DNA of 5,701 nucleotides, taken from assembly GCA_002350445.1 (NCBI GenBank), contig DEEV01000065.1, positions 4,809-10,509 on the forward strand. The letters are read 5' to 3'. Made by a program: the position numbers and the translations under genes. Below the pieces are notes generated by a model, which was not told the DNA's origin, searched no databases, and worked only from the letters and a program-made list of their open reading frames with translations. The stretch's first letter is position 1. Every line of letters starts with the position of its first letter. The DNA comes from Treponema sp. UBA2869 (GTDB lineage: Bacteria > Spirochaetota > Spirochaetia > Treponematales > Treponemataceae). This document shows, piece after piece, positions 1 through 5,701 of this stretch.

Positions 1-1
1 A

Positions 2-1126
2 GGCACATTAAATAAGCTTGATTCTGATTTGTTCTTTCAGATTAAACCCGAAGACGACGGTTCAAAATCAAATATTATTGGTGCAAATATTAAATATGAT
101 TATCCGTTTAAAGCGGGCATTTTTGATGCTTCATGGACAAACCTGCACACTTTTTCTTACACCTTTGGAAATTCTTCGCCGGAATTTAATCTTCGTACAG
201 GCATAAAGCTTGAACTTCCAAAAGACAATTATTCTTTTGAATGGGAAGCAGCCCACTCTTTTGTAAAGAATCTTGAATATCAGAAATTTGATGATTCTTT
301 TTATATGCAGGAATTTGCGCAGTTTGCAGTGCCAGTCCACATTTACGAGCTGGATGCATTTAATTTTATAAATTACAAGCCGTACATAAACTTTACCTAT
401 AACTGGGATTTTGACGGAATTAATGCAATGAACGCAGAAATTCTTAGCCCTGCAATGGAAATTGGACACAGCATTTATGCTGACAATTTTGACTGGTTTA
501 ATCAGTTTAGAAACGGCTACAGCTTTGAACTTACCAACGGTTATAATTACAATTTTGAACGACAACTTCTTAATCCGTATATAAAATTAGACACAAAGCT
601 CTTTAAGGCGTACGAAAACATAGGTTTTACGTCTAATTTTCTATACTACATTTCGTTCATTCAAAAAGATAATCAGTTTTTTGGCTATGACGGCTTTAAA
701 ATTGGTGAACGGCTTCGCGGTGTAAAAGACACAATGGAATACAACGCCGGCGCTTACAAAGGAAACTGTGCGTTTATAGAATATTCTGCAATTGTTTTGA
801 ATCTTGATATGCCGATAAAGCTTTTCAGAACAAAATTTGCAGACGGAATAATGGAAAAACTGAATTTTGAACTTCAGTTTGCACCGTTTATTGATATTGC
901 ACTTACCTACAATAAATTTACCGGCGAATGGTACAATCCAAAAGACGGTTTTTACTGCGCCGGCTTTGAAGTGCTTGTTTACCCTGTAAAGTGGAAAAGT
1001 TTTGTAGTTCGCGGAAGCCTTGGAATTGACCTTGGCTCAACGCTGCTTAAAAATCAGCTGAATACACAGTGGCGCGAAAGTGTTTCTAAATACGAAATTT
1101 CGTTTGGTATAGGTCTAATGTACTAG
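2..1126 (+). CDS. Outer-membrane beta-barrel protein, Omp85/BamA-like C-terminal barrel (5' end outside window)
   Basis: The reading frame is open to the left edge, so the gene is 5'-partial; 374 residues are visible. A TTG at 29 could open it, but it has no Shine-Dalgarno and no signal peptide follows, so I treat it as internal. The protein is rich in alternating aromatic/polar strands and ends in an aromatic residue (FGIGLMY), typical of outer-membrane barrels recognised by the BAM machinery. Around 698-721 it reads GYDGFKIGERLRG, resembling the lGG..LRGY loop-6 motif of Omp85 proteins. It is followed by strands like the usual n-El-R-fP block (NLDMPIKLF, about 803-829), an F.D.al.y strand (about 884-910) and a final strand pair. 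I infer an Omp85-superfamily barrel in the outer membrane; the visible part shows no POTRA domain, so BamA, TamA or a TolB-propeller fusion cannot be separated. Another kind of barrel is possible. The stop overlaps the convergent gene. Confidence 0.75.
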   Translation, partial: GTLNKLDSDLFFQIKPEDDGSKSNIIGANIKYDYPFKAGIFDASWTNLHTFSYTFGNSSPEFNLRTGIKLELPKDNYSFEWEAAHSFVKNLEYQKFDDSFYMQEFAQFAVPVHIYELDAFNFINYKPYINFTYNWDFDGINAMNAEILSPAMEIGHSIYADNFDWFNQFRNGYSFELTNGYNYNFERQLLNPYIKLDTKLFKAYENIGFTSNFLYYISFIQKDNQFFGYDGFKIGERLRGVKDTMEYNAGAYKGNCAFIEYSAIVLNLDMPIKLFRTKFADGIMEKLNFELQFAPFIDIALTYNKFTGEWYNPKDGFYCAGFEVLVYPVKWKSFVVRGSLGIDLGSTLLKNQLNTQWRESVSKYEISFGIGLMY

Positions 1127-2217
1127 AGTTTCTGAAGTTTAATAACTGCCTGTTTCTGCCAGTAAGCCTGAGGACATTCACTTACCAAAGCCTTAAAGAT
1201 ACCTCGTGCAAAATTTTTACAGCCCATTTTTGCAGTAAGGCTTGCAAAAAAGTCATAACCTTCCCAAATTTTATTGTCAATTGCCCACTGCTGAATATCA
1301 TAATAAGGTTTGATTTTTGCAAAGAAATCTGCAAGGTTTACATATTCAAAATCGGTATCGCCCCTGTCCTGCAAAATTTCCATAATCCTTGAAAAGCCTG
1401 TAAGGACATTTAATGCGGCAAAATGCAGAGCTTTTTCGTTCTCGCCCGCATTTGCATAATATTCAGCAAGCTCTTTATACGCCCTAATTGAATTATAGGA
1501 ATTTGTTCTATACAAGGTAAAAAACTTTTCCATGGAACCTTCGGTATCACGCTTTATAGTCTGTTCCATTGCGCCCCAAAGAATTTCGTCCTTAAAAACA
1601 CTGTCTTCTACAAGAATATTTAAAAGACGTGTTTCCATTTTTGGAAGATCATTATTAAGCCTGCTTATTTCTGCAAGCATATAAAGAATTTCGTATTTTT
1701 CATCAGGAATATCAAGAACATCGGCATTTTTAAGCGCAAGTTGGTAGTAGTTTTCTGCAAAATCGTATTCACCTTCCAGCTTATAAATATCGCCTATAAG
1801 CTTGTGCGCTTCCGGAAAAGCAATGCTTCCCTTAATATATTCCATAACATTATTTACAGAATCATCAAAATATTCCTCGCCTTTTTTTTCAAGGTAATAT
1901 TTTATGATTGCAATTGATTCTTTTTCGCCGCGTTCTCCAAGTATAGCCAGAACGGCATGAATGCTGTCGCCTTCTTTTTTTACGGCACGCGCAGAAAGTG
2001 CATTTGTAAGAACTTTGATTTGTTTTTCCATCTGCATTTTTCGCAGGGTAATTGCATCTTCAGCACAATGCAGGGCTGTTCCATAATCATTTGAATTAAA
2101 GCTGTCCAAAGCCTTTCTGTAAGTAGCTATGCTTTCATCATTAATTTTATAAACTGATGCCGCAAAACAAGAGAATCCAAAAGTTAATAACAAAATCTGT
2201 AAAAAAATCTTTTTCAT
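1123..2217 (-). CDS. Exported TPR-like helical repeat protein, function unknown
   Basis: A 364-residue protein that I do not recognise as a named family. Residues 1-20 form a signal peptide: MKK, then a hydrophobic core (IFLQILLLTFGF), with likely signal peptidase I cleavage near A19/A20. C17 follows GFS, a poor lipobox even by relaxed spirochaete rules, so a lipoprotein is less likely but possible. The mature part is almost wholly alpha-helical, with TPR-like helix pairs at about 31-56 (Y..AL..F...DYGTAL..AE.AI), 133-166 (the best match, IGDIYKLEGEYDFAENYYQL), 172-205, 242-273 and 320-353. Such folds bind partner proteins; a periplasmic scaffold role is an inference. The ATG at 2217 is supported by AAGG four bases upstream and by the signal peptide directly after it. 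It is last in the minus-strand gene block, 6 bp after ispG, and its TAG stop shares CTAG with the convergent barrel gene. Confidence 0.88.
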   Translation of the reverse strand: MKKIFLQILLLTFGFSCFAASVYKINDESIATYRKALDSFNSNDYGTALHCAEDAITLRKMQMEKQIKVLTNALSARAVKKEGDSIHAVLAILGERGEKESIAIIKYYLEKKGEEYFDDSVNNVMEYIKGSIAFPEAHKLIGDIYKLEGEYDFAENYYQLALKNADVLDIPDEKYEILYMLAEISRLNNDLPKMETRLLNILVEDSVFKDEILWGAMEQTIKRDTEGSMEKFFTLYRTNSYNSIRAYKELAEYYANAGENEKALHFAALNVLTGFSRIMEILQDRGDTDFEYVNLADFFAKIKPYYDIQQWAIDNKIWEGYDFFASLTAKMGCKNFARGIFKALVSECPQAYWQKQAVIKLQKL

Positions 2218-2220
2218 TTT

Positions 2221-2226
2221 ACCTTA
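2221..2226 (-). promoter_or_regulatory. Shine-Dalgarno of the TPR gene, merged with the ispG stop codon
   Basis: On the minus strand the sequence reads TAAGGTAAAATG. The TAA is the ispG stop and also supplies part of the AAGG ribosome binding site for the next gene, which starts four bases later. This fits coupled translation of ispG and the TPR gene from one mRNA. Confidence 0.6.
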
Positions 2227-3312
2227 AAGTGAATTTAATTCTTCCTCAAATACTTTATCGGCATCTTTTGCGTCAACCGTGCGTACTATTTTACCTTTTT
2301 TAAAAATAATTGCTTTATCTTTTGTACCGGCAATGCCAATATCAGCATGACGTCCTTCGCCAGGCCCATTTACGACACAGCCCATTACTGCAACTGTTAT
2401 ATCTTTTTTCATTGCAAGAAGTCTGTTTTGCCAGCGGTCTACAAATGAATGAACGTCAAAGCCTATGCGTCCACAGCGAGGACAGCTTACAAGATTTACT
2501 CCACCTGCCCTAAGTCCGCATTCCTTTAAAATATTTATGCCGGCTACAACTTCGTTTTCAGGAGAAGAAGAAAGACTTACACGGATTGTATCTCCAATTC
2601 CTTCGTTCAGCAGAGTCGAAAAAGCTATAGAAGATTTTACAATGCCGCCAATTAAAGGACCAGCTTCGGTTACGCCAAGGTGCAGCGGATTTTTGTATTT
2701 CTGCGCATAAAAGCGGTTACATTCAATTGTCTCTTTTACATCACTTGATTTCATACTTACAACATACTGGTCAAAATCAAGCTGTTCAAATATTTCAGCC
2801 TCACGTACGGCTGTTTCGCAAAGTCCCTGGGCACGGCTTATTTTTCCAGCGGCAATCATTTCCTGTAAATCCTGAGGCAGGCTTCCGCTGTTTATACCAA
2901 TTCTTATTGCAACCGCATTATCCCGGCAGGCTTCTACCACTTTTTTGGTATTTTCTACAGACCCAATGTTTCCTGGGTTTATTCGGATTGCCGCAACATT
3001 GCCTTTTAGGCATTCAAGTGCAAGTTTGTAATCAAAATGAATGTCTGCAACAAGCGGCATTGCAGTTCGGGCAGCAAGAGCGATCAAACCTTCTGCACTT
3101 GGCATGTCTGGAACGGCAAAGCGCACAATATCGCAGCCAAGCATTTTAAGGTCGTTAAGTTCACGTAAAATGCGTTCCAGTTTTTTGTTATCGGAAGTAA
3201 GGTCGGTAATTCCTTCTTTCCACATTGTCTGAACCGTTACCGGATTATTTCCGCCAATTATGATTTTATCTGTAATGCCTTTTCCGCCAAGCGAAACAGT
3301 TTTTGTATTCAT
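2224..3312 (-). CDS. ispG: 4-hydroxy-3-methylbut-2-en-1-yl diphosphate synthase (IspG/GcpE)
   Basis: IspG reductively opens 2-C-methyl-D-erythritol 2,4-cyclodiphosphate to HMBPP, the penultimate step of the MEP isoprenoid pathway in the cytoplasm, taking electrons from reduced ferredoxin or flavodoxin. The 362 residues match the short two-domain bacterial form. The N-terminal TIM barrel starts with the typical GG..PVTVQTM segment (about 20-30) and carries VRFAVPD (63-69), VADIHFD (88-94) and RINPGNIG (110-117). The C-terminal iron-sulfur domain has SCPRCGR (C277, C280) and GCVVNGPGE (C312, E319), which are the three Cys and one Glu ligands of the [4Fe-4S] cluster, all intact. The ATG start directly abuts the hydrogenase TAA stop and has a good AAGGA six bases upstream, inside the hydrogenase 3' end. 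No truncation or unusual substitution is seen. Confidence 0.98.
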   Translation of the reverse strand: MNTKTVSLGGKGITDKIIIGGNNPVTVQTMWKEGITDLTSDNKKLERILRELNDLKMLGCDIVRFAVPDMPSAEGLIALAARTAMPLVADIHFDYKLALECLKGNVAAIRINPGNIGSVENTKKVVEACRDNAVAIRIGINSGSLPQDLQEMIAAGKISRAQGLCETAVREAEIFEQLDFDQYVVSMKSSDVKETIECNRFYAQKYKNPLHLGVTEAGPLIGGIVKSSIAFSTLLNEGIGDTIRVSLSSSPENEVVAGINILKECGLRAGGVNLVSCPRCGRIGFDVHSFVDRWQNRLLAMKKDITVAVMGCVVNGPGEGRHADIGIAGTKDKAIIFKKGKIVRTVDAKDADKVFEEELNSL

Positions 3313-4809
3313 TTACTGTCCTTCTTCTACGTATTTATCTAGCTGAAGATTTGCAAGATTTATTTTCTGAACGACACAAGGTCCTGCAACACAGCCGCCT
3401 TCGCAACTCATTACTTCTACAAGATTTCCATCATTTTCTGCTGCTTCAACTTTTCCAGCATTTATATCACCGTAATGCTTAAGCTTTTTCATACCATCTT
3501 TATTAAGACCGTTAATTACATCAAGCTTCAAAATTGACGAATCTTTTAAGCGGCATTTTACAGCCTGCGCAACGCCACCGGTACGCGCAAAATTTCTTCC
3601 GCTTGCAGTCGGAATATTTTCTTTTACGTCAGGCTCAAGCTTGGTAACGTTTATTCGTTTAGCTTCAAAGAAAGCAGAAAGCTCTTCTGCGGTTATTACA
3701 AAATCAACAAATTCATCATCAAAACCTTCGCGTCGTTTTGCAAGACAAGGACCAACAAAAACCGTTACACACTCAGGATCATCTTTTTTTGCAAGTTCAG
3801 CGGCATAATGCATAGGACTTCTGGTTTCGCTTACACAAGGATCGAGCTCCGGCACATGAATATGAACGGCGCGAACATAAGCAGAACAGCACGAAGTAGT
3901 CATAAGCTTATCGCCCCTTTTCATACGTTCTGTAAACTCTGCGGCTTCTTTTTCGGCTGTAATATCTGCCCCCTGCGCAACTTCATAAACTGTAGTAAAA
4001 CCAAGTTCCTTAAAACCACGCTCAAGCTGACCAGCAGAACACTTAAACTGAGAGGCAATTGACGGCGCATACAAAACGCTTACTTTTTTGCCTTCCATTA
4101 TGTTTTTAATTACATCTACAAGCTGACTTTTATCCATCATGGCGCCAAACGGACACTCTGTCATACATTTTCCGCAGTAAATACATTTATGAAAATCTAT
4201 AACTTCGTGACCATCTGCACCCTTGGAAATTGCACCGACCGGACACGCTGCTTCGCATGGAACTGTAATTTTAATAATTGCGTGATACGGACAGTTCTGC
4301 TCGCATAATCCGCAGTGAATGCACTTTTCGGCATCTATATGCGCATGATGAACAATGTGAATTGCTTTTTTTGGGCAGTTTACCATACATGGGCGCGCAA
4401 AACAGCCCTGGCAGGCATTTGTTACCATAAAGTTTTGTTTTACACAGCCGTTGCAGGCCTCGTGAAGAACCGTAATCATTGGCCAGGTTGGACTTTTGCG
4501 GTCAAGTGCCTCTCGGGCATAATCCTGAAGGTCGTTAAGGTCATTATAGTTTTCGACAGAAATTCCCATACGGGCAAGAAGTCTCATACGCAAAAGTTCT
4601 CTGTCGTGATATATACAGCAGCCAATTGGAGCACTTCCAGCCGGCCGCATTTCTGTAGGGATTTTATTTATTTTTTTTGAATCAAGCTCGCCTGCAAGCT
4701 GTAGCTTTGCAATTCGAACAAGCAGCTCTTTTTTTACGTTTGTTGCATTATTATTTATGTTCATAAAATTATTATAATGATTTGAGCTTTTGTTGTCATT
4801 ATTACTCAA
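3313..4809 (-). CDS. [FeFe] hydrogenase, group B (B1/B3-like), monomeric with N-terminal iron-sulfur clusters
   Basis: This enzyme would catalyse reversible H2 formation or oxidation, probably with ferredoxin in the cytoplasm. Residue numbers follow the 498-codon frame from TTG 4809. The N-terminal part has C64-C65 (CCIYHDRE), C119/C122, and a CxxCx4CxxxCP ferredoxin-like motif (C133, C136, C141, C145). Two more CxxCxxCxxxCP motifs follow (C163-C173, C209-C219), with C185/C189 between them: 18 Cys before residue 220. The catalytic domain carries the three H-cluster motifs: TSCCSAY (C307, C308), GPCLAKR (C355, K358) and EVMSCEGGC (E465, M467, C469, C473). The N-terminal layout and GPC-AKR motif point to group B, not the group A TSCCPxW/MPCxxK pattern. 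S309 replaces the usual Pro. The TTG start overlaps the permease stop by 4 bp but has no clear Shine-Dalgarno. ATG 4764 (residue 16) is a serious alternative because a promoter lies just upstream and residues 1-24 are Asn-rich. No hydE/F/G maturation genes are nearby. Confidence 0.95.
   Translation of the reverse strand: MSNNDNKSSNHYNNFMNINNNATNVKKELLVRIAKLQLAGELDSKKINKIPTEMRPAGSAPIGCCIYHDRELLRMRLLARMGISVENYNDLNDLQDYAREALDRKSPTWPMITVLHEACNGCVKQNFMVTNACQGCFARPCMVNCPKKAIHIVHHAHIDAEKCIHCGLCEQNCPYHAIIKITVPCEAACPVGAISKGADGHEVIDFHKCIYCGKCMTECPFGAMMDKSQLVDVIKNIMEGKKVSVLYAPSIASQFKCSAGQLERGFKELGFTTVYEVAQGADITAEKEAAEFTERMKRGDKLMTTSCCSAYVRAVHIHVPELDPCVSETRSPMHYAAELAKKDDPECVTVFVGPCLAKRREGFDDEFVDFVITAEELSAFFEAKRINVTKLEPDVKENIPTASGRNFARTGGVAQAVKCRLKDSSILKLDVINGLNKDGMKKLKHYGDINAGKVEAAENDGNLVEVMSCEGGCVAGPCVVQKINLANLQLDKYVEEGQ
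3319..3323 (-). promoter_or_regulatory. Shine-Dalgarno of ispG inside the hydrogenase 3' end
   Basis: The minus strand reads GAAGAAGGACAGTAAATG. The AAGGA lies within the last Glu-Glu-Gly codons of the hydrogenase, six bases before the ispG ATG. Together with the 0-bp gap (TAA directly followed by ATG) this decides the ispG start and suggests translational coupling. Confidence 0.75.
4771..4799 (-). promoter_or_regulatory. Sigma70-type promoter for the hydrogenase-ispG-TPR unit
   Basis: On the minus strand there is a -35 box ATGACA (4794-4799, five of six to TTGACA), a 17-bp spacer and a perfect -10 box TATAAT (4771-4776). Counting from the -10 box, the expected start of transcription falls at about 4764, which is the A of an in-frame ATG of the hydrogenase. 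The site lies inside the 5' end of the longest hydrogenase frame, just after a terminator-like hairpin. In AT-rich DNA a TATAAT alone is weak evidence; the two boxes at ideal spacing raise it. Not experimentally supported here. Confidence 0.5.
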
Positions 4810-5606
4810 TTTTCACTAGAAAAATTCTCCCGCCTTGCGTTCTTGAAAACAACGCGGGAAGCTTTTTTTAAGACAACTTGTGGTAAAACTGAAAGCAAAA
4901 GCACAAGCAATATCATAATAAGCGCATAAGCATAAATTTCGGCGTATTCGTTAAAATAGCCGCTGGTAAAAATTGCTTTACCTAAAGAACCCTTTGTCTG
5001 CACCAGATACTCTGTTGTTACAATAATTTTTATTCCCATACCTACTGCATTATTAAAAGCCTGTCGTAAAAAACCGGACATAAGTGGAATATAAACCTTA
5101 AAAAGTATATTTACAGAAAACGAGGAATTAAGACGGTAAACATCTATCAATTCTTTATCAAGAGAACAAAAACCTTCATAAACGGCTTCGCTTACAAGCG
5201 GAACAAGCACAATCACAGCCGCAAGAAATGGCACAAACGCATAATCAAAAAGAACCATCAGAATTACTGCAAGTACAATCACAGGCAAAGACCGAAGCAG
5301 CGTCATAAGCGGAAAAAGAACTTTATAGACACTCTTAAAGCGGCCTTCCAGCATACCAATAAGGATTCCTGCAAAAAAAGCACAAAATACAGCTGTAAAA
5401 AGGTGTAAAAGTGTTGTAAAAATAAGACAGTATGTATGTTTTTTGGTTAAAAGAGAAAGAAAAACAGAAATAATTTCACTTAAAGAAGGAAAAACCAGTT
5501 GATTATTCTTTAAGAAAGAAAATGCTTGCACCAGACCTGCTATCAGAACAAGTCCTAAACAAAAAAGAAAAAAATCATACAGTCTGCTTTGTCTTGTTTT
5601 ATTCAT
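4806..5606 (-). CDS. ABC transporter permease, SsuC/TauC/ThiX-like (BPD_transp_1 family)
   Basis: Inner-membrane subunit of a binding-protein-dependent ABC importer. From ATG 5606 it is 266 residues, the usual length for this family. About six membrane segments are visible, near 10-30, 59-86, 97-119, 121-138, 178-205 and 228-252. The cytoplasmic EAA loop that contacts the ATPase is present at about 140-174 (E140, A141, G145 ... I173, P174), and LRSLPVI near 104-110 is typical of the nitrate/taurine/sulfonate/thiamine-precursor importers. The substrate cannot be told from the sequence. I chose ATG 5606 over an in-frame TTG at 5639 because an upstream coding frame ends at 5599, leaving an 8-bp overlap and not 41 bp; neither start has a good Shine-Dalgarno, so coupled translation is likely. 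Its TGA overlaps the hydrogenase TTG by 4 bp. The ATPase gene is not in the window. Confidence 0.93.
   Translation of the reverse strand: MNKTRQSRLYDFFLFCLGLVLIAGLVQAFSFLKNNQLVFPSLSEIISVFLSLLTKKHTYCLIFTTLLHLFTAVFCAFFAGILIGMLEGRFKSVYKVLFPLMTLLRSLPVIVLAVILMVLFDYAFVPFLAAVIVLVPLVSEAVYEGFCSLDKELIDVYRLNSSFSVNILFKVYIPLMSGFLRQAFNNAVGMGIKIIVTTEYLVQTKGSLGKAIFTSGYFNEYAEIYAYALIMILLVLLLSVLPQVVLKKASRVVFKNARRENFSSEN
4820..4859 (-). terminator. Intrinsic terminator-like hairpin inside the 3' end of the permease gene
   Basis: TCCCGC (4854-4859 read on the minus strand) pairs with GCGGGA (4828-4833), and the stem can extend inward by GTT/AAC. An alternative fold uses GCGTT/AACGC with TCCC/GGGA. On the minus strand it is followed after GAA by five T (4820-4824) and preceded by seven A, so it is roughly symmetrical; read on the plus strand it is followed by seven T (4863-4869). 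It sits within the last codons of the permease, about 10-50 bases before the hydrogenase frame, and directly ahead of the predicted hydrogenase promoter. The 9-base loop and 5-base bulge make it less than ideal. Confidence 0.42.
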
Positions 5607-5701
5607 AATAAAAATCGTCAGAAGGGATCTCGCCGCCAAACTGGCTTAAATCAATTTCGGCAAGCATTTGTATATTTGTTTTTGCATCAATAGCCTTTAC
5701 A
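5599..5701 (-). CDS. C-terminal end of an upstream gene, probably the ABC substrate-binding protein (partial)
   Basis: On the minus strand a frame enters from the right edge and runs 33 codons to a TAA at 5599-5601. The last residues read LSQFGGEIPSDDFYYE. The GG-x-(I/L)-P-x-D-(D/x)-FYY ending resembles, from memory, the C-termini of some NMT1/SsuA-like ABC substrate-binding proteins, and the gene directly precedes and overlaps the permease by 8 bp (ATGAATAA). That it is coding is supported by this start/stop overlap and by its lack of stops. The product assignment is an inference from the tail and the context; a different transporter component is possible. Confidence 0.62.
   Translation of the reverse strand, partial: VKAIDAKTNIQMLAEIDLSQFGGEIPSDDFYYE

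Noticed and set aside
18..206. Plus-strand open frame of 62 codons at the left edge
   Set aside because: It is in another frame of the barrel gene, whose own frame is open to the window edge and carries the barrel-like pattern.
131..565. A 144-codon open frame on the minus strand opposite the barrel gene
   Set aside because: It lies wholly antisense to the barrel coding frame, has a low-complexity Lys/Ile/Val-rich composition with no recognisable domain, and is explained by the strand-pattern codons of the barrel gene.
1148..1182. Repeated ctg/cag pieces just after the barrel stop as a terminator hairpin
   Set aside because: The arms do not pair over more than a few bases and no T-run follows on either strand.
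2154..2217. Lipoprotein signal at C17 of the TPR protein
   Set aside because: The residues before the Cys (FGFS) lack a large aliphatic residue at -3, and an alternative signal peptidase I site follows at A19/A20. It is kept only as a minor possibility.
2727..3149. A 140-codon plus-strand open frame opposite ispG, and the shorter ones at 2310-2513, 2465-2710 and 3041-3232
   Set aside because: All are antisense to a complete, well conserved ispG and have Gln/Leu/His-rich shadow-frame composition.
4315..4680. A 121-codon plus-strand open frame opposite the hydrogenase N-terminus, and another at 3808-4062
   Set aside because: They overlap the cysteine motif region of an unmistakable hydrogenase in antisense and show no domain or ribosome binding site.
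4828..4869. The same hairpin as a plus-strand terminator (it is followed by seven T)
   Set aside because: No plus-strand gene ends near here, so a plus-strand role has no client. The T-run is more simply the A-tract of a symmetrical minus-strand terminator.
5607..5639. TTG at 5639 as the permease start
   Set aside because: It would give a 41-bp overlap with the upstream frame ending at 5599, adds 11 residues ahead of the normal N-terminus and has no Shine-Dalgarno. ATG 5606 gives a compact 8-bp overlap.

Overview
The window looks like a piece of an anaerobic, AT-rich spirochaete chromosome, most likely Treponema or a close relative. This rests on the overall composition, on tightly packed genes with several TTG or overlapping starts, on an outer-membrane barrel protein, and on an oxygen-sensitive [FeFe] hydrogenase of the group B type next to a bacterial IspG. 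The genus is an inference, since no rRNA or other taxonomic marker is present.

Layout from left to right. Positions 2-1126 (+) hold the 3' part of an outer-membrane beta-barrel gene that enters from the left edge; its C-terminal half resembles the Omp85/BamA barrel. It meets the minus-strand block tail to tail, and the two stop codons share the palindrome CTAG at 1123-1126. Everything else is on the minus strand. In the direction of transcription (right to left) it runs: the last 33 codons of an upstream gene, probably the substrate-binding protein of an ABC importer (5599-5701); an SsuC/TauC-type ABC permease (4806-5606); a group B [FeFe] hydrogenase (3313-4809); ispG of the MEP isoprenoid pathway (2224-3312); and an exported TPR-like protein of unknown role (1123-2217). 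Spacing is an 8-bp overlap, a 4-bp overlap, 0 bp and 6 bp, so it reads like one operon. There is no gene-free stretch longer than a few bases.

The most interesting feature is at the permease/hydrogenase junction. A GC-rich hairpin followed by a T-run lies inside the last codons of the permease. Just after it is a strong sigma70-type promoter (ATGACA, 17 bp, TATAAT) inside the 5' end of the longest hydrogenase frame. The spacing puts the expected transcription start on the A of an in-frame ATG at 4764. This suggests that the transporter and the hydrogenase-ispG-TPR genes are separate transcription units, and that the hydrogenase may be made from a leaderless mRNA whose true protein starts at residue 16 of the longest frame.

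Functionally, the hydrogenase and IspG are both multi-iron-sulfur or iron-sulfur enzymes that depend on low-potential electron carriers, and they are joined with no gap. No maturation genes (hydE, hydF, hydG), no ABC ATPase and no mobile element, tRNA, rRNA or CRISPR array are visible.
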